Shown in pieces: positions 1-9,530 of a stretch of DNA of 64,000 nucleotides. Below the pieces are notes generated by a model. The model did no database searches, was not told where the DNA came from, and was given only the letters and a program-made list of their open reading frames with translations. The number at the start of each line of letters is the position of its first letter. Positions within the stretch are counted from its first letter, which is position 1. The stretch is taken from positions 1 to 64,000 of the forward strand of contig JAIQZO010000102.1 in NCBI GenBank assembly GCA_021777055.1, read 5' to 3'. This DNA comes from Candidatus Anammoxibacter sp. GTDB taxonomy: Bacteria > Planctomycetota > Brocadiia > Brocadiales > Anammoxibacteraceae. The position numbers were made by a program, and so were the translations under genes.

Positions 1-235
1 TTATTGATAATTTTACAAGCAAACATATTAAGCGATAAACAATATATTTTATATTAAGCATTATTTGGATATCTATAATTATTAAAAATACTATTTCTGG
101 ATAGCTTTTTTCAGGTCTCTTATTGACAACGCTACCAATAAATTTGAACATATTCGTCACGTAAATACAATTCTTGGACTATATGTTCCCATTTTAACAA
201 CGCCTTTCGAATTACTTCACTGGGAGGAAATTTAA

Positions 236-427
236 ATGTTAATTAATAAAGCTATAGACGAAATCAGAAAAACACGTCATGATATTTCATCTAAATACCA
301 TCATAATACCAAAGAGTTGCTAGAGCATTACAAAAAACTAGAAAGTAAATACTCCGACAGAATTTACACCAAAACAAAGGCTAACAATCTAATGCAGCTG
401 ACATCAAAAAGCGGTGTACCTGATTAA
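236..427 (+). CDS. small hypothetical protein (63 aa)
   Basis: ORF with upstream GGAGG-like RBS (ctgggaggaaatttaa); sequence MLINKAIDEIRKTRHDISSKYHHNTKELLEHYKKLESKY resembles small helical antitoxin-like proteins. Confidence 0.5.
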   Translation: MLINKAIDEIRKTRHDISSKYHHNTKELLEHYKKLESKYSDRIYTKTKANNLMQLTSKSGVPD

Positions 428-755
428 TACATTATACACATAAATCTGATATATGAGTTCGCAAATTGAGTATCGAAAAAGCAACCTACTCACATCTGAA
501 TTTATATCCACAAACTTTGAGTAAAAATGAATACTGAACTATACCAATAGCGCTTTGTTATAGAGGGGGGTTATTCAGTGCCAAGTCCGTTTAGGGTAAT
601 CAGGGGACACTATACACAAATATCAAATATTTAGTTAGTTATTAATTTAGTTAGTTATTAATATAGTGGCCTCCATTAAACCTAATTTCTTATCATCTCA
701 TCTATACATTTCTTGATTAATTTAGTTGTACTTGAAATTAACGAATTGGAGAGCT

Positions 756-2690
756 ATGAAAGATTTTTTTGAGAAACTAAACAAAAAGAGTATACAACTA
801 CCTGATAATATAAGGGATATACTTTCTCAAAATAAGCAATGCAATTGCTTTAACTCAACCTCTGAATTATTAGAGGTAGCTACAGGAGGGACAAAAGATG
901 GTATTTTTGAAGTAGAGTATGATATTCCTGGAAAAGGTGCATATACTGAAGCTATCGTACACAAAGTGAAAAATGGAATTTCGGCTAATTATACCGAGGC
1001 CTATATGCGCAGACGGGATCCGGATACTATGTCAATAGCTGATGATAAACCCACCGACAAAATACACTTCCGGGATAAATACGACTTTGAGTTCTCTGAA
1101 CTACAACAAGAAACCTTCGACTGGTTAAAATCCCAGGAACTTGCTACCTTTTTCTATTTTGCAGGCCGAGCAAATATTGGGGGGTATGGAATTGCAATTG
1201 CACCTGCCAATGCAGCATTTTTTGCTATGGGACTTTCCATGCTTCAGCAAATTGTTTCAATTGACGATTTACCGGATAATATGGAGATATTATCTTCGCT
1301 TTTTGTTGCTCCCACCTTTCGTCATACGCATTTCAACGGTAAGCAAGTGGTTGTTCATTACCGAACAGAAAAGGTGCATGAATTGTACTCCTATAATCTT
1401 TATCCCGGGCCTAGTGCTAAAAAGGGTCTATACGGAGTTTTGCTTACCCAGGGTGAAGCAGAGGGCTGGATAACCGCTCATTGTTCTTCCGTACAATCCA
1501 TAAGTCCGTACGATAATATTACCACTTTTATGCACGAAGGGGCCAGCGGTGGTGGTAAAAGTGAACTTCACCAGAATATTGTCAGAGAGCCGGATGGAAC
1601 GGTATCGCTGGGCAAGAATTCAGTTACAGGAGAAGAGAGGTTTATTACAATTCCAAGGTTCTGTTTATTCAATCCGGTTGCAGATGATATGGCTTTTTGT
1701 CATCCTTCCCTGCAAAAAAACGATGGCAAACTTAGAATTACCGATGCGGAAAATGCATGGTTTGTTCGGGTAGATAGCGTAAAGAGATATGGGGATGACC
1801 CACATTTGGAAGAAATAACGATTCACCCTAAAAGTCCCTTGTTATTTCTTAATATTGAAACCAGGCCTGAATCAACTGCTTTAATCTGGGATCATATTGA
1901 GGATGAACCAGGTAAAACCTGTCCGAATCCCAGGGTAATATTGCCGCGAAGTGGTGTTAATAATATTGTTGATAAAGCGGTACCGGTTGATATTAGAAGT
2001 TTTGGTATACGTACACCTAAATGTAGTCAGGCTAATCCCTCTTATGGCATTGTTGGCTTATTTCATATGTTACCTCCGGCCATAGCCTGGTTATGGAGGC
2101 TTGTGGCTCCTCGTGGTCATAACAATCCGAGTATTGTTGGCTCAGGAAAAATGGAAAGTGAAGGTGTTGGTTCCTACTGGCCTTTTGCTACAGGTACCAG
2201 GATTAATCACGCCAATATGATTCTTAAACAAATTATTGAAACTCCAAGAACTACCTATACCCTGGTGCCTAACCAAAATATTGGAGTTTGGGAAGTAGGG
2301 TTCAAGCCACAGTTGTTGATGCGTGAATACCTTACCCGAAGGGGGATGGCCAAATTGCGTAGTGACCAGTATCAACCGGCAAGATACGCCATGCTTGGTT
2401 ACGAGCTTAACTACCTTACCCTGGAAGGTTCAAAAATACCATCCCGGTTTTTGAAAGTATATAATCAGCCGGAGGTAGGTTGTTTGGGGTATGATGATGG
2501 AGCAAAAATCCTTCAGGGATTTTTTGAACAAGAGCTTCAAAAGTACCTTAATGGAAATTTATTATCGACAGGAAAAAGGATAATTGAAGCTTGCTTATCT
2601 AACAGGAGTATTGAAGACTATAATAAAATTATTCCCATGAAGTATGGGTATACATTTAACAATATTGAAGATTATGAAGCGGAATCGTAG
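756..2690 (+). CDS. DUF4914-like protein with P-loop (HEGASGGGKSE), PEPCK-like nucleotide-binding fold suspected
   Basis: Long ORF; ATG at 756 (MKDFFEKLNKKS) with gag-rich RBS is a more likely start than TTG 726; P-loop GASGGGKS visible; family name from memory. Confidence 0.65.
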   Translation: MKDFFEKLNKKSIQLPDNIRDILSQNKQCNCFNSTSELLEVATGGTKDGIFEVEYDIPGKGAYTEAIVHKVKNGISANYTEAYMRRRDPDTMSIADDKPTDKIHFRDKYDFEFSELQQETFDWLKSQELATFFYFAGRANIGGYGIAIAPANAAFFAMGLSMLQQIVSIDDLPDNMEILSSLFVAPTFRHTHFNGKQVVVHYRTEKVHELYSYNLYPGPSAKKGLYGVLLTQGEAEGWITAHCSSVQSISPYDNITTFMHEGASGGGKSELHQNIVREPDGTVSLGKNSVTGEERFITIPRFCLFNPVADDMAFCHPSLQKNDGKLRITDAENAWFVRVDSVKRYGDDPHLEEITIHPKSPLLFLNIETRPESTALIWDHIEDEPGKTCPNPRVILPRSGVNNIVDKAVPVDIRSFGIRTPKCSQANPSYGIVGLFHMLPPAIAWLWRLVAPRGHNNPSIVGSGKMESEGVGSYWPFATGTRINHANMILKQIIETPRTTYTLVPNQNIGVWEVGFKPQLLMREYLTRRGMAKLRSDQYQPARYAMLGYELNYLTLEGSKIPSRFLKVYNQPEVGCLGYDDGAKILQGFFEQELQKYLNGNLLSTGKRIIEACLSNRSIEDYNKIIPMKYGYTFNNIEDYEAES

Positions 2691-3292
2691 GATTATTCAT
2701 GCTTCTATAATTTAAAATGTATTCACGCACTCTGCCGAACTATATTTGCTTTGGTTTTCCTGTCCCCATACAAGAAGGTCCTTGAGGACAGGTAAATAAT
2801 TATAATTACCACTATAACGTAAAAATTTTATAGCGAGGAAAACCTGCCGATTATAGAATTCATTGTTTAAAAAAAAGTAGTAGATATTTTCTTTAACCAA
2901 ATAGTACAGCGTCAACGTTCTAGTGACGGGTATGATTTCTTAAGTCTTGTCCGTTGTTAACTACTCAGGTGGATAGACTGAAGGCTGAAGACTGAAGGTG
3001 AAAGCATAAAGCATAAAGCATAAAGCATAAAGCATAAAACATAAAACATTTTAGGTTGCCAGGCTAAAGGCAAAAAGCAAAAGAAACAGTCTTTTTGCCT
3101 TTAAGCTTTACCTTCAGCCTTCAGCATATCCACCTAAGTAGTTGCTATCTGTTAACAAAAAGAGTTTAGATCACATGGTTATCGCCAATACAAAATAGAC
3201 GTTGTACTAGATTGTTTAAAAAAAACAGAAAAACTTAAAGAGTATAAAGCTACTCTTATCAACAGTGCGGTAACGGGAAAGATAAAGGTTGG

Positions 3293-4777
3293 GTGAATAT
3301 GCAAAAAATTAAGGTTTTTATATCCAGCGTTCAGAAAGAATTTGCCAAAGAGCGTGAATCTTTGTACCTGCATTTCTCGAAAAATCCTTTGTTAAGCAAT
3401 TTCTTTGAACCTGTCATCTTTGAAGAACTTCCAGCGGCATCAACACATCCAGGTAAGGTATATTTAGATGAAATAGAAAACGCTCAGCTTTACCTGGTAC
3501 TGCTTGGTACTGAGTATGGATATGAAGACACAAACGGAGTTTCTCCAACTGAGCTTGAGTTTAGGCATGCAAAAGCGCTGAATAAAGACAGTTTTGCTTT
3601 TATTAAAGGAGGCCGTTCATTAAAAAGAGATGAAAAAGAGAATGCTTTTATCAAAAAAATACAAAATACTTTATCATATAAAAGATTTGAAGTTATAGAA
3701 CAACTTATTATTGAAGTTGATAAAGCGTGCTTTTCTTTATTAAAACATAAAGGATTGGTTCAGCTTAAAAACTTTGATGAAACTATTCTTCCCAACACAA
3801 CAATGAGTGATATTAATCAGGAAAAGCTGGATACTTTTATTGGCATTGCACGCGCTAAAAGAGGTTTTCCCTTAAGGGTTGGCACACCCTTTAAGAAAGT
3901 ACTTACTCATCTGAATATGATAGAAAACGGTATGTTAACAAATAGTGCTTTATTAGCATTTGGGTTACACCCTCAAAAGTTTTTCACGTCTGCCATTGTG
4001 AAATGCGCTCATTTTCACACCTTGTATGTGGCAAAACCTATTCCCGATCATAAAGTAATATCAGGTGATGTCTTTGAACAGATAGATCAGGCTGTAGATT
4101 TTGTATTATCTAAAATAAGCATGTCTGTAGGACTTCGTGATACCAGTAATCAAGCTCCTTTGTATTATGAAATCCCAAGACCTGTAGTGGCTGAGGCTAT
4201 CGTCAACGCAGTGGCCCACCGTGATTATAATAGCAATGGAAGCGTACAGGTTATGTTATTTCCAGATCGACTGGAAATATCTAATCCCGGGTATTTGACA
4301 CCAGAATTAAATCTCGAAAAACTTAAAACAGACCATGCTTCCTACCCACCCAATCAATTATTGGCAGAGCCTTTGTATCAAGCTGGCTATATTGAGCGAT
4401 ATGGTACCGGAACAGGTGAGATATTTCGTTTAACCGCAGAAGCAGGATTAAAAGAACCTGTTTTCTCATTAGAAGAAGGTTTTAAATTAACTCTCTGGAG
4501 ATTAGGCATAGCCGGACAAGTTACCGGACAAGTGGAGGAAGGGGTAAAAAGAGTTGTCTGGGTTATTAATAATGAGATGAAACGATCTGCGATTCAGGAA
4601 CTATTGGGATTAAGACATAGAGAAACTTTTCTTGAAAATTATCTTAATCCATCTATTGAAAGTGGATTTGTTGAAATGACGCTACCGGACAAGCCTAGAA
4701 GCCCTAAGCAAAGATACAGGTTGACGAAAAAAGGAGAAACTTTCAGGAAAACTTTAGAAAGTATTAGTGAAAAGTAA
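3293..4777 (+). CDS. DUF4062 N-terminal domain fused to a putative ATP-binding (HATPase_c_4-type) transcriptional regulator domain
   Basis: N-terminus KIKVFISSVQKEFAKERESL typical of DUF4062; RPVVAEAIVNAVAHRDYNSNGSVQVMLFPDRLEISNPG typical of the AAA_4-associated ATP-binding regulator C-terminus. Confidence 0.8.
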   Translation: MNMQKIKVFISSVQKEFAKERESLYLHFSKNPLLSNFFEPVIFEELPAASTHPGKVYLDEIENAQLYLVLLGTEYGYEDTNGVSPTELEFRHAKALNKDSFAFIKGGRSLKRDEKENAFIKKIQNTLSYKRFEVIEQLIIEVDKACFSLLKHKGLVQLKNFDETILPNTTMSDINQEKLDTFIGIARAKRGFPLRVGTPFKKVLTHLNMIENGMLTNSALLAFGLHPQKFFTSAIVKCAHFHTLYVAKPIPDHKVISGDVFEQIDQAVDFVLSKISMSVGLRDTSNQAPLYYEIPRPVVAEAIVNAVAHRDYNSNGSVQVMLFPDRLEISNPGYLTPELNLEKLKTDHASYPPNQLLAEPLYQAGYIERYGTGTGEIFRLTAEAGLKEPVFSLEEGFKLTLWRLGIAGQVTGQVEEGVKRVVWVINNEMKRSAIQELLGLRHRETFLENYLNPSIESGFVEMTLPDKPRSPKQRYRLTKKGETFRKTLESISEK

Positions 4778-4845
4778 AACAGACGAAAATGCGCTTGAGG
4801 CAGTGATGAAGAAGGGTTTAACTACCACATGCGAGGAAGATCAAA

Positions 4846-5404
4846 ATGTACCCAGAGATGAAGTGGCTTAAGCCCCCGGTCTCTTATGAGAGAAATGGGT
4901 TTCAAAGTTATATTGATGGAGATAATAATAGAGGACGAAAGGGTTATAGGGAATATATTGAAGAGGGTATAGTTAGAGATATTGGCACCCCTTTTGACAA
5001 TGTTAAAGGACAAATAGTACTAGACGAATCTGGTTTTAAAGAGTGGTTATATGAGAAAGTAATGAATAAGAGTAAGGCAGATGAAATTGAGCAGAGAAAA
5101 TCAAATGAACTAGTAGACGAAATAAGCCAAAAAGTTATAATAGAGACGGTTTGTAAAATATTCGATGTTGAAGAAAACAAATATACTAAAACGACGATCA
5201 TTAAGTCGTGAGATAAGGATGGTATGTATAGATTTATGTTCTAAGTTTCGGGTGTATCACAAAAGTTTAATGGAAATAGGAAGAGGATTGAAAGGTTTGA
5301 CAGTGGGAGTTATAGGCCAGTCAAGAAGAAAGCGGAGGGGAAAGTTACAGGTTGATAAAGAATTAAAAAGTAAGTATGATCACTGTCTTGAATTGTTGAT
5401 CTAA
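4846..5404 (+). pseudogene. frameshifted C-terminal remnant of a REP-associated (RAYT-like) transposase with DnaA-type C-terminal helix-turn-helix
   Basis: ORFs 4846..5211 and 5165..5404 read as one protein after a frameshift near 5195 (VCKIFDVEENKYTK | RRSLSREIRMVCIDLCSKFRVYHKSLMEIGRGL); no N-terminal catalytic domain seen. Confidence 0.5.
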
Positions 5405-5501
5405 TAATTGAATATATTCTATATCCGCTTATGTCAAAAGAGCAGGTTTGACACTAAATTTACAAATTCAGCGTACACAAAAAACGCGATGCTGATTAAA
5501 T

Positions 5502-5530
5502 CGTTGGCTGTCGCCTCGCGCCAGCCAACG
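5502..5530. repeat. perfect 9-bp inverted repeat (cgttggctg / cagccaacg), GC-rich 11-nt loop
   Basis: Direct inspection: 5502-5510 and 5522-5530. Confidence 0.7.
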
Positions 5531-5697
5531 CCCGGTTGAATAGCGCGCAATTCTACGAAACATTTCTTCGATTTGCAATGTCCACCAACAATCGGTCTGA
5601 GACAGACGCGCTTAAGGCGTGGTCCTCAAGCAGACTTTAGTAATGGTGAACTTTATAAAACAACAAATAAATCCTAAAATATTATAGAGAGTATAAA

Positions 5698-6417
5698 TTG
5701 ATGCAAAATAAAATTATCAAAAGAAATCAAAAAGGTGGTGCAAGCATTACTATTATTGTTGTTTCTGTTTGTGCTGTTTTATTTGTTTGGGGATTTGCAG
5801 CATATAAGGCATCTCAATCATTAGAAGAATTGTTTTTAGAAAATAAACGACTTAAACAAGCAGTTACAAACCTTACTAAAGAAGAGCAAATATGGTATGC
5901 CAAAGTTGAAAAACAAGAAACAATAAATGGAAAATTAATAACAAGTCTTAAATTTGTTGAGACTGCAAGAGATGATAAAAATAATAAGATTTTGACTAAG
6001 AAGTTTACTATCGAAGGTGATATTATTCATTTTGATGCTTTAATTGTTAAATTTGATACCAGAATGGTAATGGATGGAAATAAAAAAGCCATGTATCTGT
6101 GGCGTAGAGTTTATGGTGAAAATATGTCACCAAGTGACGGTCTTGCAATAGAAGTTCCAGGAGAGGCACCTGCAAGATATAAAGATATTTTTGAAGATCA
6201 ATCATTGATAGACAAACTATTATTAAAAGATGATGAATCGATAGATTTCTGGAATGCAATATGGGATTTAGTAAATGACCCTGATAAGTTAAAGAAATAT
6301 GGTGTGCAAGCTGTGTATGGAAATGCTGTATACAGTAAATTAAGATCTGGATTAATTTATGTATTTAAAATAACAAATACTGGACATCTTTTTCCAGATA
6401 CAGTTCCAGAAATGTAA
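5698..6417 (+). CDS. hypothetical membrane-anchored protein (239 aa)
   Basis: Intact ORF with N-terminal TM segment (ASITIIVVSVCAVLFVWGFAAYK). Confidence 0.65.
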   Translation: MMQNKIIKRNQKGGASITIIVVSVCAVLFVWGFAAYKASQSLEELFLENKRLKQAVTNLTKEEQIWYAKVEKQETINGKLITSLKFVETARDDKNNKILTKKFTIEGDIIHFDALIVKFDTRMVMDGNKKAMYLWRRVYGENMSPSDGLAIEVPGEAPARYKDIFEDQSLIDKLLLKDDESIDFWNAIWDLVNDPDKLKKYGVQAVYGNAVYSKLRSGLIYVFKITNTGHLFPDTVPEM

Positions 6418-6506
6418 TATTAACAATGATCTAACGAGAGTGTAAATGATATATAAGATAACTCTTAATACATTAGGCGCGCCAAAATTTAAGAAAGGAT
6501 ATTCAT

Positions 6507-7055
6507 TTGAAGTATGTAATGCTATTAAGCCTAGTTATTAGCTCATTGGCAGTTGCAGGCGGACAAGATAGCGTGGTCGATTCTAATTTAAAAGAAAGAC
6601 ACCTTAAGTTTGCTAAAAAAACTAATGGCGAAACATGGAAACTCTTGCAGAAGGAAATACTCTCAAAGGAAGAAAAAGATTTAATACTTTATACTGTTTA
6701 TGCATCAGCATATCACTGGTCTAACGCAGGGACAGAGATTCATATGCAGAGGGCGGAGTGGATCATCTCAAGAGTGTATACGAAATTAAATAATCCAGAT
6801 TTAGCCTTGGTTCATGCAAAAAAATGTCTTTCGCTAACAAATGATGAAAACGAAGGGTTGAAGGATTTTGATTACGCGTATGCATATGAAGCCATGGCGA
6901 GGGCATATGCTTTGGCAAATGATTTTCAAAATGCAACCAAATATTACAAAAAAGCTATATATGCATCAGGTCGTATTGGAAATAATGAGGATAAAAAGCT
7001 ATTTATATCAGATCTGAAAGATGGTGATTGGAATGGGTTTTCGTTGGAGAAATAG
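6507..7055 (+). CDS. hypothetical secreted TPR-like protein (182 aa)
   Basis: Signal peptide MKYVMLLSLVISSLAVAGG and TPR-like AYAYEAMARAYALANDFQNATKYYKKAI. Confidence 0.65.
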   Translation: MKYVMLLSLVISSLAVAGGQDSVVDSNLKERHLKFAKKTNGETWKLLQKEILSKEEKDLILYTVYASAYHWSNAGTEIHMQRAEWIISRVYTKLNNPDLALVHAKKCLSLTNDENEGLKDFDYAYAYEAMARAYALANDFQNATKYYKKAIYASGRIGNNEDKKLFISDLKDGDWNGFSLEK

Positions 7056-7224
7056 CGCTAACAATGGCAATTGAGGGACTTGCCTTCCGCGGTGCTCGTT
7101 TTTTGGCTGAAGACCTCAAGCTTCACTCCGCTACGGCACGCCCCTCATTGCGGACATTATTTCTATCAACGCCTCCCCTATAGTACACTTGTATTTACAT
7201 CAGTTATTTTAATTGTTAAGAATT

Positions 7225-7350
7225 AAATGGGATTAAGTAGCGTCTTTACCTTTAACCATTACTAACTTTCCAGATCGAGCCATTTCGATAATACCATATT
7301 TCATAAGCTTAGCTTCTAAATCATACAATTCATAAGTAGCCCCCCCTTTG
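7225..7350 (-). pseudogene. partial duplicate of the ilvH 3' end
   Basis: 7240-7345 nearly identical to 22765-22877 (tctttacctttaaccattactaactttccagatcga-ccatttcgataataccatatttcataagcttagcttctaaatcat). Confidence 0.85.
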
Positions 7351-7426
7351 CGATGAGCTTTATACTTTACACATTATCAGTTAAACTCTTTCCTTGCCCT
7401 CCTTGTTAACTGCTACGTTTTTCTGA

Positions 7427-7463
7427 TGTACCTATTACGTACACAATGTACATATTATGTACA
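7427..7463. promoter_or_regulatory. paired TGTAC-N7-GTACA sites upstream of a sigma54 promoter
   Basis: TGTACCTATTACGTACA 7427-7443 and TGTACATATTATGTACA 7447-7463, 20-bp start-to-start; same arrangement at 8979-9015. Confidence 0.6.
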
Positions 7464-7769
7464 AACATTATGTATCACGTTCATATTTATAGCTTTACAT
7501 ATTAAATTCCGGATTGTCTGTACTTAAATTTCACAATTCACATATTAAACAGGTTACTGTAGCCAATGGGTTTTACAATTTATTTTTCTAATTTTTAATT
7601 TTATTTCATAGAGGGAGGAGGCCCTTTAATTCTAGATTCAATATTTTGCCAGGCGGAACGTTAAACATGCATATATACCCCAATAATTTAAGAATCAACG
7701 TTATCACAATTATACAATAAATTGCTTTTACCATTTTATCTACATTGGAAATCACCAACTACTGTCATT

Positions 7770-7786
7770 TGGTACTCCGTTTGCAA
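7770..7786 (+). promoter_or_regulatory. sigma54 -24/-12 promoter
   Basis: TTGGTACTCCGTTTGCAAT with GG(7771-7772)-N10-GC(7783-7784). Confidence 0.7.
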
Positions 7787-7961
7787 TTATACTTTAATAT
7801 TAATATTTTATATTTTTACTTAATATGTAGACATTTATTGCATTTGAAATGAAATGCTTTAAAATTTTGAAGCAATAAAGTTGGTTTGGTTCTTGCGAAG
7901 GCAATCCAGAGGACGTCTTTGTAACGTTAATAAAACATTTTTAAAAAAATCAATTTAAAGG

Positions 7962-8723
7962 GTGAAAATAATGAAAAAGCTACTATTTCTATTAGTTATC
8001 ATTAGTCTGTTAAGTATAAATCTTTGTTCATTTGCTCGTGAACATTATGATGGTTACCGGTTGAAAAGGGATGGTTCCAGGTATGCCAGGCAACCTATTA
8101 TAGATTTTCCTATCTTTGGTAATCCTGACAAGGACGACAAGGATGATCCTGATGATCCTGATGCAGACGGCCCTATTTTTGGCGGGGATGACGATTTTTT
8201 CGGTGAGTCTATTGTATTTATAGGAAGTTTCTTTCCCCCTGTAGTGGCTACAGATGGTGTCGCTTATTTAATTAAATACACCAATGAAAATTCTAAATCT
8301 CAGACAAAAATAGTATCGATCACGCCAACAGGGGAAGAAAAGTCTATCACATTGGATGAGGATATTTTCGAATTACAAATATCAGAAGACAATTCAATTT
8401 TAACTTTTGTATCATACCCCATAATACATTTTGATGATTTTGAGGATTTTGATGACTTCAATTTTAATGATTTCATTGTGAGTCCCAGTCTAAATATTAT
8501 AGAGTTGCCATTAAATGAAGCCACCAAACCAATAGTAATAAAATTTGACAATACTGACTTTGCATCACCAACAATTCATAACACCAGCAAAAAGATATAT
8601 TTATCCGCAACGGAATTTGGAAGTGGTGATATCTCCTTATCAGATCTGGCAACATTTGACCCAACTGAAATTCTATACTTGATAAACTTCGATGGTTCAA
8701 TTGACAAAAGAATTGAATATTGA
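7962..8723 (+). CDS. secreted acidic hypothetical protein
   Basis: Signal peptide (KKLLFLLVIISLLSINLCSFA); Asp-rich stretch PDKDDKDDPDDPDADGP; ATG 7971 is also a possible start. Confidence 0.7.
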   Translation: MKIMKKLLFLLVIISLLSINLCSFAREHYDGYRLKRDGSRYARQPIIDFPIFGNPDKDDKDDPDDPDADGPIFGGDDDFFGESIVFIGSFFPPVVATDGVAYLIKYTNENSKSQTKIVSITPTGEEKSITLDEDIFELQISEDNSILTFVSYPIIHFDDFEDFDDFNFNDFIVSPSLNIIELPLNEATKPIVIKFDNTDFASPTIHNTSKKIYLSATEFGSGDISLSDLATFDPTEILYLINFDGSIDKRIEY

Positions 8724-8737
8724 AAAGTATCAAGTTG

Positions 8738-8973
8738 AGACATTAGGGCGTTATCAGCAGATTACATTAACGAGGCATAAGAATCTTTTAGTTTATCATT
8801 AAAATGAAAAGCCCTGAGTAAACCTTCATTTCCATTCCTGTCTTTGTATTTAAAGAAACATTGTAATTAACAAAACATTTTTATAGTTTGTAATATTTTC
8901 CTGATGAGGGTTGCGAACTTCGCCGTTTTGATAAAGCAATTTTCTGCAGGACAGGATGGTTAATGGAGATATT
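8738..8973. repeat. copy 1 of a ~230-bp intergenic repeat (partner 10889-11120)
   Basis: Shared blocks tttatcattaa-atgaaaagc, ttcctgtctttgtattta, taacaaaacatttttatagtttgtaatattt-ctgatgagggtt-cgaactt, ggttaatggagatatt. Confidence 0.85.
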
Positions 8974-8978
8974 CCTGT

Positions 8979-9015
8979 TGTACTTATTACGCACACTATG
9001 TACATATTATGTACA
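8979..9015. promoter_or_regulatory. paired TGTAC-N7-GTACA-type sites (second locus)
   Basis: TGTACTTATTACGCACA 8979-8995 and TGTACATATTATGTACA 8999-9015. Confidence 0.6.
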
Positions 9016-9238
9016 GACTACATGTATCCCGTTAATAATAATCGCTTTACATATTAAATCCATTCCTGTATGTACTTAAATTGCACAATGCACCCATTGG
9101 GCTGGTTATTGGGACTCAAAGCCTTTTACAATCCATTTTACAAATTATCCACCTTAATCGATAGATGGATAATACCTTCCTATACAAGAAATTGTTTTGC
9201 CACATTATCTACATTGAAAATTAGCACTTACTGATCTT

Positions 9239-9255
9239 TGGCACTTCGTTTGCGA
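9239..9255 (+). promoter_or_regulatory. sigma54 -24/-12 promoter
   Basis: TTGGCACTTCGTTTGCGAA with GG(9240-9241)-N10-GC(9252-9253). Confidence 0.75.
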
Positions 9256-9530
9256 ATCTATATGTTCTTACTATTTTACAATACATCTTAAGCTTCAAAT
9301 AATAACTAAAATTGAGAGAACTGTTTCAAGTAAGAAAAATAAAGCTATATTAGATCAAAACCACTCTAATACAAGAGATTATGTGCGTAGGAATAGTAAC
9401 AAACTCTTCGATGCGATTATGACTATAATATATATTGCTCAACCAAGGCAACAGTTATCCTCGTAAAACTTTCGACAGATTACCCAGTCTCATATTTTAT
9501 TTTATACAATACTTTTTAAAGAGATCCAAA

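Noticed and set aside
1141-1773. Small ORFs overlapping 756..2690 (1141..1473, 1549..1773)
   Set aside because: Fully inside a well-supported larger CDS on the same strand, with no RBS or family resemblance
5455-5660. Full attC site upstream of 5698..6417
   Set aside because: A clear 9-bp hairpin exists but no GTTRRRY/RYYYAAC core pair could be identified, so it is not called as attC
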